Assembly (NCBI GenBank): GCA_019636515.1
Contig: JAHBXI010000003.1
Location: forward strand, 1 to 64,000
DNA from: Phycisphaeraceae bacterium
GTDB taxonomy: Bacteria > Planctomycetota > Phycisphaerae > Phycisphaerales > UBA1924
DNA length: 64,000 bases
Reading direction: 5' to 3'
Under the pieces are notes generated by a model. That model was not told where the DNA came from. It made no database searches and saw only the letters and a program-made list of their open reading frames with translations. The number at the start of each line of letters is the position of its first letter. Position 1 is the stretch's first letter. Below are positions 9,107 to 16,888 of this stretch, piece after piece. The translations under genes were made by a program, and so were the position numbers.

Positions 9107-9832
9107 ATGAATCACGCGATGAGTTCCACGCGACCGGGCGCGGCAAGCACCGCCTTTCCACTGCCCGCCGACGCGATTTCCGGCACACTCTGGGACTCTC
9201 TGACCTCGGACGTTGAGGCGGAAGTCATCGTCGTGACCGGCGACGGGAAGATCGTCGCCGCCAATTCCGACGCCGCCACGTTCCACGGCGTCGCCAGCAG
9301 CGCGATCGCCGGGTTGTCCCTGGGCGACATCATGTCCGACCCCGTCGCGGCCGAGCGTCTCGCGCACGTCGCCGAGGTCGCCAAGGGAGGCTCCGGGCTT
9401 GTCCTTGAAGGTTTCCTTCGCGGGGCGTGGCGACAGACCGCGATGCGTCCGTTGCGTGGCTCGACCACGCTTGTGTTGCTCGTCAGCGGGCCGGTCATCG
9501 GTCGGGAGAGCGTCCTGCCCCGGGTCCGCGCCAGGAACGATGAACTTGGGAACCTCGCGGTGCTCACCTCCCGCGAACGGGAGATCCTCGCCCTGATCGG
9601 CCGCGGCATGTCCACGATCGAGATCGCCGAAAGCCTCGGGCGGAGCGTCAAAACCGTCGAGTGGCACCGGGTGTCCCTGGGCAACAAACTCGGCGTCTCC
9701 AACCGCGTCGAACTCGCGCACATCGCCCTGCGAGCCGGCCTGGCGCACATCGAGGTCATCGATCCCTCCCCGGACACGCACCCAAAGCCCCGTCGTCGCG
9801 CCGTCGGATCGAGTTCGACCAAGTCCACGTGA
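9107..9832 (+). CDS. PAS-LuxR transcriptional regulator
   Basis: This 241-residue regulator has an N-terminal PAS-like sensor (about 20-130, core VIVVTGDGKIVAANSDAATFHGV) and a C-terminal LuxR-type helix-turn-helix. The DNA-binding part reads LTSREREILALIGRGMSTIE, followed by IAESLGRSVKTVEWHRVSLG and NKLGVSNRVELAHIALRAGL, which matches the four-helix LuxR/GerE domain. There is no receiver domain, so it probably senses a small ligand or redox state rather than phosphorylation. It is divergent from the LOG gene, with 152 bases between starts. Its target could be the exported-protein cluster that follows, but no site was found to show it. Confidence 0.85.
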   Translation: MNHAMSSTRPGAASTAFPLPADAISGTLWDSLTSDVEAEVIVVTGDGKIVAANSDAATFHGVASSAIAGLSLGDIMSDPVAAERLAHVAEVAKGGSGLVLEGFLRGAWRQTAMRPLRGSTTLVLLVSGPVIGRESVLPRVRARNDELGNLAVLTSREREILALIGRGMSTIEIAESLGRSVKTVEWHRVSLGNKLGVSNRVELAHIALRAGLAHIEVIDPSPDTHPKPRRRAVGSSSTKST

Positions 9833-9963
9833 TGGCGGAGAAGCGCCTTTCGACGGTGAAACCCCGGTTTTTTTGCCCAGGAGCCGGGATGTTCCAAACA
9901 ACCCCCGGACGCGCCGGATTTTGCGAGGCAGATTCCATTGCGGGGCGAGGCGAGCAGCGGTAC

Positions 9964-9985
9964 TATTGAGAACGTGTTTTCAATA
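9964..9985 (+). promoter_or_regulatory. Fur/Zur-like operator palindrome
   Basis: Two 10-base arms, TATTGAGAAC and GTTTTCAATA, separated by GT, pair at 9 of 10 positions. The core TTGAGAA-N4-TTTTCAA resembles AT-rich Fur-superfamily operators (Fur or Zur) and stands out in GC-rich surroundings. It lies 18 bases upstream of the GTG start of a His-rich exported protein, where a metal-bound repressor would block transcription. The regulator itself is not in this window. Confidence 0.55.
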
Positions 9986-10002
9986 ATCTCCGCCCCACCC
10001 CC

Positions 10003-10533
10003 GTGCGACTTCCCGTGACACGCCCCGCTCCCTCCAGCCGAATCACCGATCGAGCGGCGTGCCCTTCGGGCCGCTGGTATCTGGGCGCGCTGATGAGCGT
10101 GATGGTCCTTCTGGGGCTTCCCGCGGCCGCGGCGTGGCACGGGCTGGGGCATCATGGGCACCACGGTTCCCGGATCGCGGACACAGGGCGGGTTGGCGGG
10201 TTGGTCGAGCGGCCGCGTACGGATCGCGCCGGTATTCATTCGGCGGGCGCTGGTTTGGGAGTCCGCCATGTCAACTCGTGTCGCGCGGCCGATCACTCGC
10301 ATCCGGAAGGGGGGACCGAGCCGGACCTTCCCGAGCGTGAGCCAACCGAGCCCTTCGGATGCCGGGTCTGCACCGAGTTGCTGGCGGCGAAGATCGTCGG
10401 CGGGATTCTTCCGGTGGTCGAATCGCCGCGGATCGAATTGGTCGCGTGCCGGGGCACGGTCCCTGAAGGTCTTTGGGAGCCCGGCACCGAGCGATGGCCC
10501 TCGGCGTGCCCGCGCGGTCCTCCGCGCGCCTGA
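10003..10533 (+). CDS. Exported His-rich protein with CxxC motif, unknown
   Basis: This 176-residue protein is not recognised. It has a signal-like hydrophobic segment (about 27-44, YLGALMSVMVLLGLPAAAAW) followed directly by a His-rich stretch HGLGHHGHHG. Further on come HSHPEGG and a CxxC motif (FGCRVCTELLA). His clusters plus CxxC suggest metal binding outside the membrane. That fits the Fur/Zur-like palindrome immediately upstream and resembles small planctomycete metal-linked secreted proteins (inference). GTG 10003 was used; ATG codons at about 10093 and 10102 would remove the basic N-terminal part. Confidence 0.6.
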   Translation: MRLPVTRPAPSSRITDRAACPSGRWYLGALMSVMVLLGLPAAAAWHGLGHHGHHGSRIADTGRVGGLVERPRTDRAGIHSAGAGLGVRHVNSCRAADHSHPEGGTEPDLPEREPTEPFGCRVCTELLAAKIVGGILPVVESPRIELVACRGTVPEGLWEPGTERWPSACPRGPPRA

Positions 10534-10737
10534 ATCCGCTCCGTGCGTTTCGCCGCGACGATCGCTCGATGGGTGATGTCGCGCGTCCGTCCGCGGCGAT
10601 CCACGAGCGAATCGAGCGCACCCGTACGCCGCCGGCGCCTGCCGAGCGGGCGCTGATCGGGTTCTCTGCGCCCCGCGTCGGCTCTTTGCCTCCTCATTCG
10701 AACCGATTGACCGAACTCTCACCACGAAGGTGTGACG

Positions 10738-11535
10738 ATGCCACGACGGGCCTTCACGCTCATCGAGTTGCTGGTCGTCATCGCGATCATCGCGTTGCTG
10801 ATCGGCATTCTCCTTCCCACGCTGCGGGGGGCTCGCGAGGCGGCCCGTGCCACCAGGTGCCTGGCGCAGATGGGCCAACTGGAGGTGGCGCACACGATCT
10901 ACATCAACACGTACCGGGAGTACTTCATCGACGCGGGGCTGGCCCACGGCGGTTCGAACACCATCGGGCGTGTCCGGCGGTCGTGGCCCGTGGTGCTGTC
11001 GGAGTTGTACGGTTCGCCGCTGGTTCTTCGGTCTCCGGGGGACACCAGCCGGTATTGGCCGATCAGCCAGGGCGGGGCGAGCACGCGGCCGGGCCTGGAC
11101 CAGATCCTCCAGCAGATCGAGGCGGGTGAGGAGCCCGACGTGTCGAAGATTGCCCGCTGGACCAGTTACGGCATCAACAACTGGACGAGCCGCAGTTACA
11201 GCCCCGGCATGGACCGGGCCGAGCCGTTCGATTCACTCAGGAAGATCCCGTTTCCCTCCCAGACGGTTCACTTCCTTCTCATGACCGAGGGGGATCCGCC
11301 CAGCGACTTTGCCTACTCCGACCACGTACACGCCGAGTCCTGGAGCGACGCCGACTATCCGCCCGGCACGGCGGCCTCCGAGATGGAGATCGCCGCGTGG
11401 GGCGGGCCGAAGAAGAGTTTTTCCTCGATCGCCAACTACTCGTTCCTGGACGGGTCCGCCCGGACTCTTCCCTTCGAGCGTGTGTACCACGATTACCACG
11501 CAAACCAGTTTTATCCCAACGCCAAGGCCCGGTGA
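10738..11535 (+). CDS. Type II secretion-like pseudopilin with prepilin cleavage site
   Basis: This 265-residue protein starts with a classic prepilin N-terminus, [20 protein letters not shown], where the peptidase would cut before Phe with Glu at +5. A long hydrophobic helix and an alpha-helical spine ([19 protein letters not shown]) follow. The C-terminal part ([22 protein letters not shown]) looks like the H-X9-DG domain of planctomycete pseudopilins. It is presumably assembled as a minor or specialised pilin at the cell surface. It lies 204 bases after the His-rich protein and 24 bases before the next secreted protein, so it probably belongs to the same transcription unit. ATG 10738 was chosen over GTG 10732. 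Confidence 0.85.
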   Translation: MPRRAFTLIELLVVIAIIALLIGILLPTLRGAREAARATRCLAQMGQLEVAHTIYINTYREYFIDAGLAHGGSNTIGRVRRSWPVVLSELYGSPLVLRSPGDTSRYWPISQGGASTRPGLDQILQQIEAGEEPDVSKIARWTSYGINNWTSRSYSPGMDRAEPFDSLRKIPFPSQTVHFLLMTEGDPPSDFAYSDHVHAESWSDADYPPGTAASEMEIAAWGGPKKSFSSIANYSFLDGSARTLPFERVYHDYHANQFYPNAKAR

Positions 11536-11559
11536 ACCGGGCCGGCCGGAGATGACGCC

Positions 11560-12345
11560 ATGATTCGCCCCGCGATGTTCCCGATCGTGATGACCTTGTT
11601 GACCGTCACCCTCGCGGCCCCGTTGGCCGTTGCCCAGCACGCCGGTGACATCTTCCTTCAACTCAACTACCTCGGCAGGATCTGCACCGCGCGGATCGAT
11701 CCCGACGGCGGAGGGATCTTCAACAATGCCCGCGTGTTCTCCGCCGAGTTCGGCGAGTCTCCCAATTTCACCAACGACCCGGGGATGGACTCGGACCCGG
11801 GCACGTTCGCGGTCGGCACCGCGATCGGCTTCAACATCCGCAGGGCGCTTCGCAAGTGGGATGGGACGGATTTCAGCCAGATCCCCGAGGAACGTATCCG
11901 TGTCCGCCTGGCGATCCTGGGCCCGGTGTTCAGCCCCGAGACCGACGAGGTGGTGCCCGGGTTCGCCATGCCGGTCAACACGCAGGGAGAGTTCCACCAC
12001 CACCCCGGGTTCACGCTCCTGGAGCCGGCCTCGGACGGGGTATATCTCCTCGAACTGGAACTGTGGAGCACCCAGGAGGGGATCCTGCCTTCGCGGCCGT
12101 ACTGGATGGTGTTCAACCAGAACGAATCCGAGGCGGTACACGCGGAGGCGATCCAGTGGGTGATCGACAACGCCGTGGGGTGCGTGAGCGACTTTGACGC
12201 CTCGGGCTTTGTCGATACCGATGACTTTGATGATTTCGTGCGGGCCTTTGAGGCGGGTGATTTCACGGCCGACGTGGACGGGACGGGCTTTGTCGATACC
12301 GACGACTTCGATTTCTTCGTGCATGCGTTCGAGTCGGGGTGCTGA
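11560..12345 (+). CDS. Secreted protein with GC-type dockerin tail; paralogue of 12521-13201
   Basis: This 261-residue protein has a signal peptide (about 1-25, cleaved near VAQHAG) and a mature domain (about 26-205). That domain shares successive motifs with the protein at 12521-13201: GFNIRRALRKW, a HHHPG segment (EFHHHPGFTLL), GVYLLELELWST and PYWMVFNQNESEAVHAEAI. It ends with two 12-residue calcium-loop repeats (DFDASGFVDTDDFDDF and DVDGTGFVDTDDFDFF) and the terminal Gly-Cys typical of GC-type dockerin proteins. The mature domain recalls the all3515-like family reported as Zur-repressed in cyanobacteria (from memory, unverified). His-rich loops would fit metal binding. Confidence 0.72.
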   Translation: MIRPAMFPIVMTLLTVTLAAPLAVAQHAGDIFLQLNYLGRICTARIDPDGGGIFNNARVFSAEFGESPNFTNDPGMDSDPGTFAVGTAIGFNIRRALRKWDGTDFSQIPEERIRVRLAILGPVFSPETDEVVPGFAMPVNTQGEFHHHPGFTLLEPASDGVYLLELELWSTQEGILPSRPYWMVFNQNESEAVHAEAIQWVIDNAVGCVSDFDASGFVDTDDFDDFVRAFEAGDFTADVDGTGFVDTDDFDFFVHAFESGC

Positions 12346-12441
12346 AAGTCGGTGGTCGTTGTGCGAAGGCGCGTTGTGTGCCCGCGAGCCCGCCGCGGGA
12401 TCCAATAAGAGAACACCGCCCGCGGGCCGTCGGCGGTGTAG

Positions 12442-12469
12442 TGAGAATGACAATGCACTCTCATTTTGA
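12442..12469 (+). promoter_or_regulatory. Second Fur/Zur-like operator
   Basis: TGAGAATGACA and TCTCATTTTGA form an inverted repeat matching at 8 of 11 positions across a 6-base spacer, with perfect TGAGA/TCTCA outer arms. The site is markedly AT-richer than its surroundings and lies 52 bases upstream of the ATG of the second secreted paralogue. With the palindrome at 9964-9985 it suggests that one metal-dependent repressor controls this cluster. The half-site resemblance to Fur-superfamily boxes was judged by eye. Confidence 0.5.
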
Positions 12470-12520
12470 ATGAGGCGTGCGCGGCGCCCCGCCCGGGGCG
12501 ACCGACGAAGGAGAGATGGC

Positions 12521-13201
12521 ATGAAGTACGCAAGGATGGGTCTGGCGGCGATGGTGATCACCGGGGCTGGCTCGCACGCCGTCGCGCACGTGGGCGATGT
12601 CGGCGTCGCGGTGAGCGGCGGGTTCCTGGTCACCGGGAAGGTGGTGGACCTTGGGTTTGGGGACGAAGTCGAGATCGGGGAGCGTGTCTTTGGCGGGGAA
12701 ATGAACTTTGCTCCCGGCGTGGGCGACGAGCCGGGCTTTTTCGTCAAGGGCGGGACCCTCCCCGGCGGGTCCTTGCTGGGATTCAATATTCGCGCAGCGC
12801 TGCGCCGGTGGAACCCTGGCGTGGCGTCTGGGAACCAGATCGCCGCGGAGACCATGACCCTCGAAAGCCCATCGGGGCTTGATGTCGTGACCACTCCCGG
12901 CACGGATTCCCTGGTGGCGGGCTGGTCGTTCGTCCTCCCCGGGTCGGGGGACTTTGACGACCATCCCATTTTCTATGTCAACGACCGCACGCAAGACGCG
13001 ATCTACATCCTGCAACTGGAACTGTTCACAAGCGCCGCGGGGATCGGGACGTCCGATCCCATCTGGCTCGTGCTCAACGACGGCCTGTCCGAGGATGAGC
13101 ACGACCGGGCCATCGAGTGGACCGAGGAGAACCTGGCCCCGGCTCCCGGAAGCGCGGCGCTGCTGATGGCGGCCGCGCTGCTGGGCCGTCGTCGCCGCTG
13201 A
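12521..13201 (+). CDS. Secreted PEP-CTERM-like protein; paralogue of 11560-12345
   Basis: This 226-residue protein has a signal peptide (about 1-20, cleaved near AVAHVGD). Its mature domain shares the neighbour's motifs: LLGFNIRAALRRWNPG, DDHPIFYVNDRTQDAIYILQ and DPIWLVLNDGLSEDEHDRAI. Instead of a dockerin tail it ends APAPGSAALLMAAALLGRRRR, a PEP-CTERM-like sorting tail of Pro, hydrophobic helix and basic end, which would send it to an exosortase or related system. ATG 12521 follows an AAGGAGAG ribosome-binding site at 12508-12515. A Fur/Zur-like palindrome lies upstream and a strong terminator downstream, so it can be transcribed as a single gene. Confidence 0.72.
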   Translation: MKYARMGLAAMVITGAGSHAVAHVGDVGVAVSGGFLVTGKVVDLGFGDEVEIGERVFGGEMNFAPGVGDEPGFFVKGGTLPGGSLLGFNIRAALRRWNPGVASGNQIAAETMTLESPSGLDVVTTPGTDSLVAGWSFVLPGSGDFDDHPIFYVNDRTQDAIYILQLELFTSAAGIGTSDPIWLVLNDGLSEDEHDRAIEWTEENLAPAPGSAALLMAAALLGRRRR

Positions 13202-13275
13202 TTCGCCCCCACGCGCTGTCCGGGAGCCCCGCGATCGGGAGGGGAGAGAGCCTCCGGGGACAGCGCGTCACGCCG

Positions 13276-13303
13276 CCGCGGCCGGAAGGAAGACCGGCCG
13301 CGG
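13276..13303 (+). terminator. Intrinsic terminator after the secreted-protein cluster
   Basis: A perfect 10-bp stem, CCGCGGCCGG with CCGGCCGCGG, encloses the 8-base loop AAGGAAGA and is followed by TCTTAT. It sits 75 bases after the stop of the PEP-CTERM-like gene and separates this cluster from the ABC ATPase gene. Confidence 0.75.
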
Positions 13304-13487
13304 TCTTATGCGGAGAGTCCACGTGCCGCCCGGCGTCCCGGGCCGCGGGCGATCTTTCCCGTATGCTCTTGCCGCGGCGGGGCGATGGTTCCCGCCCGAC
13401 GAGTTCGCGTGCGGCCGGGATCGGCGTCGCATCGCCAAGGGGCGGACCCGATCCCACGACGATCCCACGACGAGCGCAGGAGTCTGC

Positions 13488-14192
13488 ATGGACAAGCATC
13501 GCGCGGCGGAGAACGCCCTGGACATTCGTGACCTTCGATTCCGCTATCCGGTTGATTCGGGGGGGCCATCCGGAGGTTCCGCGGGCTGGTCGATCTCGAT
13601 CGCGTCCCTGGCCGTCCGTCCAGGGGAGCAGGTCCTTCTTACAGCCGGTTCGGGTCGCGGCAAGAGCACGCTGCTTCACCTGATCGCGGGTCTCATGGAT
13701 CCATCGTCCGGGACCGTACGGATCGCCGGGCAGGACATCCACGCGCTGCGCGGGGCGGCCCGGGACCGTTTCCGCGGACGGCACGTGGGGATGATCTTCC
13801 AGACCTTCAACCTCCTGCACGGTTTCAGCGCCATCGAGAACGTCATGGCCGCTCTGATGTTTTCGGAGGTCCCCCCCGGGGAACATGCCGGGCGGGCCGC
13901 GGACCTGCTCGGCCGCCTGGGGATCGAGCGGGCCGGCGCGGATCCCGATCGTCTGAGCGTTGGGCAGCAGCAGCGCGTCGCGGTCGCCCGTGCCCTGGCC
14001 TGCGACCCGGTGCTGGTCCTGGCCGATGAACCCACCGCGAGCCTTGATCCCCAGAACGCCGCCGCGGCGATCACGCTGATCCAGGAGGCATGCCGGGAGA
14101 AGGGCGCGGCCCTGGTCTGCGTCAGCCACGACCCCGCCATGGCCGAGCGTTTCGAGCGGCGTGAATCGCTTGATTCGCTCGCGTCGGCCTGA
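13488..14192 (+). CDS. LolD/MacB-type ABC transporter ATPase without a permease
   Basis: This 234-residue ATPase has the LolD/MacB arrangement: Walker A TAGSGRGKSTLLHLIAGL, Q-loop GMIFQTFNLLHGFSAIENV, the signature region LSVGQQQRVAVARALACDP, Walker B VLVLADEPTASLD and H-loop VCVSHD. The first Gly of the usual GxxGxGKST is Ala, a mild departure. Such ATPases normally work with an FtsX/MacB-like permease, but none is adjacent: the next gene is argH. It may pair with a permease elsewhere, perhaps for lipoprotein or metal handling. ATG 13488 follows a GCAGGAG ribosome-binding site. A terminator at 13276 separates it from the upstream cluster. Confidence 0.85.
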   Translation: MDKHRAAENALDIRDLRFRYPVDSGGPSGGSAGWSISIASLAVRPGEQVLLTAGSGRGKSTLLHLIAGLMDPSSGTVRIAGQDIHALRGAARDRFRGRHVGMIFQTFNLLHGFSAIENVMAALMFSEVPPGEHAGRAADLLGRLGIERAGADPDRLSVGQQQRVAVARALACDPVLVLADEPTASLDPQNAAAAITLIQEACREKGAALVCVSHDPAMAERFERRESLDSLASA

Positions 14193-14350
14193 GGAGCGGC
14201 TCGCGCCGTGACCCATGCCCGGGGTTCGCCGGCGCGGGGCTGGTGTGCGCCACCGACCGAGCGTCCGTCAGGGCGAGCCTTGCCCGTTGCTATCCTTCGC
14301 GCCGCGGCGTCCGGTCGGAAACCGACGCCCTCGCGGTCCCGGAGCACCCG

Positions 14351-15775
14351 ATGGCAGAGGCGACCAAGCAGGCGTTGTGGGGTGGGCGGTTTGAGGGTTC
14401 GTCCGACCCTCTCTTCCGTGAGTTCAACGACTCCCTGGGCTTTGACCATCGCCTGGCCATCGAGGACATCGCCGGGTCGATCGCCTGGGCAAAGGCGATC
14501 CACCGGGCCGGGGTGCTCGCCGACGACGAACTCGCCGTGCTGCTGGCCGCGCTCGCGCGACTCGCGGTTGAATGCCAGGCCGATCCACGGGCCCCGCTTG
14601 GCTCTGGGGAAGAGGACATTCACTCCTGGGTCGAGTCGCGCCTGGTGGCAAGAGCCGGCGCGGTCGGGAAGAAACTTCATACCGGGCGGAGTCGCAACGA
14701 CCAGGTCGCGACCGATCTTCGGCTGTGGACCCGCGGCGCGATCGACCGCCGACGGGAGGAACTCACGCGTCTGCGCTGCTCGCTGGTCGCGCTGGCGGGC
14801 CGCCATCGCGAGGCGGTCATCCCCGGCTACACCCACCTGCAGCGAGCCCAGCCGGTTCTGTTTGCCCACTGGTGCCTGGCCTACGAGTCGATGTTCGCCC
14901 GCGACGACGGGCGCCTGGCCGATGCCAGGGTCCGCCTGAACCGTTGCCCCCTGGGGTCGGGGGCCTTGGCCGGGACCGCGTACCCGATTGACCGTGCCGT
15001 CCTGGCGGCGGACCTGGGGTTTGACGGGCCGACCGACAACAGCCTCGACGCCGTGAGCGATCGTGACTTTGTGATCGAGACGATCGGCGCCCTGGCCGTC
15101 GTGGGCGTTCACCTCTCGCGTCTGGCGGAGGACATGATCCTCTATTGCTCGCAGGAATTTGGCTTTGTCGAACTCTCCGACGCGGTCTCGTCGGGCAGTT
15201 CCCTGATGCCGCAGAAGAAGAACCCCGATTCGCTCGAACTGATCCGCGGCAAGTGCGGACGGCTGGCGGGGGCGCACGTGGCGATGCTCACGGCGGTGAA
15301 AGGTCTCCCCCTGGCGTACAACAAGGACATGCAGGAGGACAAGGAGCCCCTCTTCGACGCGATGCAGACCGCGTCGCTGTGCGTGCGCATGGCGGCGGTT
15401 GTCCTCGACCACGCCACGCTGCGCGCCGAGCGTTCCGAGCGGGCCGCCCTGGGGGGGTACGCGAACGCGACCGAACTGGCCGACTACCTTGTCCGCCTGG
15501 GCGTCCCCTTCCGCGAGTCGCACGACATGGCCGGGCGGGCCGTGCGTCACGCCATCGGGTCCGGCAAGCCGCTGGAGGCGCTGAGCATCGAGGAACTGCG
15601 TTCGTTCTGCCCTCTGGCGGGTCCCGATGTCTTTGAGTCGCTCTCCCTGGAATCCTGCCTGGCGCGGCGGGAGATCCTCGGAGGGACCGGGCGCGAGTCG
15701 GTCGGACGGGCGCTCGACGAGGCCGTTCGCCGTCTGGGACTCGACCGTGTCCGATCCTCCGACGCCCCCGTATGA
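14351..15775 (+). CDS. argH: Argininosuccinate lyase
   Basis: This 474-residue enzyme cleaves argininosuccinate to arginine and fumarate, the last step of arginine synthesis, in the cytoplasm. It has the N-terminal WGGRFEGSSDPLFREFNDSL, the substrate loop HTGRSRNDQVATDLRLW, PGYTHLQRAQPVLFAHW, and the fumarase/lyase signature GSSLMPQKKNPDSLELIRGK containing the catalytic Ser. The length is usual. The start giving MAEATK was chosen over an upstream in-frame start. pyrB follows after 6 bases, so arginine and pyrimidine genes are linked here; both draw on carbamoyl phosphate metabolism. Confidence 0.95.
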   Translation: MAEATKQALWGGRFEGSSDPLFREFNDSLGFDHRLAIEDIAGSIAWAKAIHRAGVLADDELAVLLAALARLAVECQADPRAPLGSGEEDIHSWVESRLVARAGAVGKKLHTGRSRNDQVATDLRLWTRGAIDRRREELTRLRCSLVALAGRHREAVIPGYTHLQRAQPVLFAHWCLAYESMFARDDGRLADARVRLNRCPLGSGALAGTAYPIDRAVLAADLGFDGPTDNSLDAVSDRDFVIETIGALAVVGVHLSRLAEDMILYCSQEFGFVELSDAVSSGSSLMPQKKNPDSLELIRGKCGRLAGAHVAMLTAVKGLPLAYNKDMQEDKEPLFDAMQTASLCVRMAAVVLDHATLRAERSERAALGGYANATELADYLVRLGVPFRESHDMAGRAVRHAIGSGKPLEALSIEELRSFCPLAGPDVFESLSLESCLARREILGGTGRESVGRALDEAVRRLGLDRVRSSDAPV

Positions 15776-15781
15776 TCCGTC

Positions 15782-16888
15782 GTGCCCGATCCGAGAACCG
15801 CTCCGTCCCCGTCGCGCGCCGCTCAATGGCGATCCCCTTCGGCCGTGTCCTCATCACCGCACGGGACCATCGGCGGCTGGTCGCACCACCACCTTCTCGG
15901 GTTGCAGGGGCTTGACGCGGCGTCGATTCGGGCGGTCCTGGCCCATGCGAGCCGCATCCCGGCCTGCGGGCCGTCGGGCGCATCCGAGGCGCCGCGGCGC
16001 GACGACCTCCGCGGGCGAACCGTCGCCACGCTTTTCTTCGAGGATTCGACTCGAACCAGGACAAGTTTCACCCTCGCGGCCCAGCGACTCGGGGCTGAAA
16101 CCGTCGATCTTTCGGGCGGGGTGACGAGCGTCAACAAGGGCGAAACAATCGTCGATACCGCGCTGACCGTCGAGGCCATGGGCGTGGATGCGATGGTGAT
16201 TCGCGCCCGCCAGTCCGGCGCCGCCGCGATGGCCGCGCGGCGGGTTTCGTGCCCGGTTATCAATGCCGGCGACGGTTGCCACGAGCACCCCACCCAGGGC
16301 CTGCTTGACATCCTCACCATCGCCGAAGCGCACGGGCGAGCCGAGACGTTCGACCTTTCGGGACTCACGATCGTTGTTGTCGGGGATGTGACCAGTTCGC
16401 GCGTGGCGCGCTCAGGAATCGCGGGGCTTACCGCGCTGGGGGCGTCGGTCGTCGCCGTGGGGCCTCCGGGGATGGTCGTGCCCGCGCACACGCACCTGGC
16501 CGCCCCCGGCGGGCCGGGGCAGGTTTCGGTCCGTCACGACCTGGATCCGGTCCTTGCCCAGGCCGACGCGGTCATGATGCTCCGCATCCAGTTTGAGCGA
16601 CACGGAGACGCCCCTTCGGCGGCGGGTGCTCGCCGCGGGGCCGTTATTCCTTCCATTCGGGAGTACCGTCATGGCTACGCGATGACGGCCCAGAGAGCCG
16701 ACACCCTCCGCCCCGGGGCGGTGGTTCTGCATCCCGGCCCGATGAACCGCGGGCTGGAGATCGACGGGGAAGTGGCCGATGGATCACGGTCGGTCGTTCT
16801 TCGGCAGGTTTCCAACGGCGTCCGCGTCCGGATGGCCGTTCTGGCGATGTGCCACGCGGCGGCCCGATCCTCCAGACCTTTCGCATGA
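15782..16888 (+). CDS. pyrB: Aspartate carbamoyltransferase catalytic subunit
   Basis: This 368-residue transferase condenses carbamoyl phosphate with aspartate in pyrimidine synthesis. The carbamoyl-phosphate site FFEDSTRTRTSFTLAAQRLG (STRTRTS), the loop SVNKGETIVDTALTV, the CHEHPTQGLLD motif and HPGPMNRGLEI are all present. It is longer than the E. coli enzyme (about 310) because of an N-terminal extension of about 35 residues and some insertions. Translation starts at GTG 15782, with no obvious Shine-Dalgarno, 6 bases after argH. No pyrI or pyrC is adjacent. The stop overlaps the next gene's ATG (ATGA). Confidence 0.93.
   Translation: MPDPRTAPSPSRAAQWRSPSAVSSSPHGTIGGWSHHHLLGLQGLDAASIRAVLAHASRIPACGPSGASEAPRRDDLRGRTVATLFFEDSTRTRTSFTLAAQRLGAETVDLSGGVTSVNKGETIVDTALTVEAMGVDAMVIRARQSGAAAMAARRVSCPVINAGDGCHEHPTQGLLDILTIAEAHGRAETFDLSGLTIVVVGDVTSSRVARSGIAGLTALGASVVAVGPPGMVVPAHTHLAAPGGPGQVSVRHDLDPVLAQADAVMMLRIQFERHGDAPSAAGARRGAVIPSIREYRHGYAMTAQRADTLRPGAVVLHPGPMNRGLEIDGEVADGSRSVVLRQVSNGVRVRMAVLAMCHAAARSSRPFA

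Noticed and set aside
11233..12969. 578-codon minus-strand frame across the secreted-protein cluster
   Set aside because: The plus strand carries three genes with signal peptides, sorting tails and ribosome-binding sites here; the antisense frame has none.
13304..13487. N-terminal extension of the LolD-type ATPase from 13308
   Set aside because: The 60 extra residues are Arg/Pro-rich and begin directly after the terminator at 13276-13303; a good ribosome-binding site precedes ATG 13488.
12521..14192. ABC ATPase as part of the metal-responsive transcription unit
   Set aside because: A strong intrinsic terminator at 13276-13303 separates them, so common transcription is not supported by the sequence.
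13676..15826. 716-codon minus-strand frame opposite the ABC ATPase and argH
   Set aside because: It is antisense to two well-supported genes and lacks any recognisable domain.
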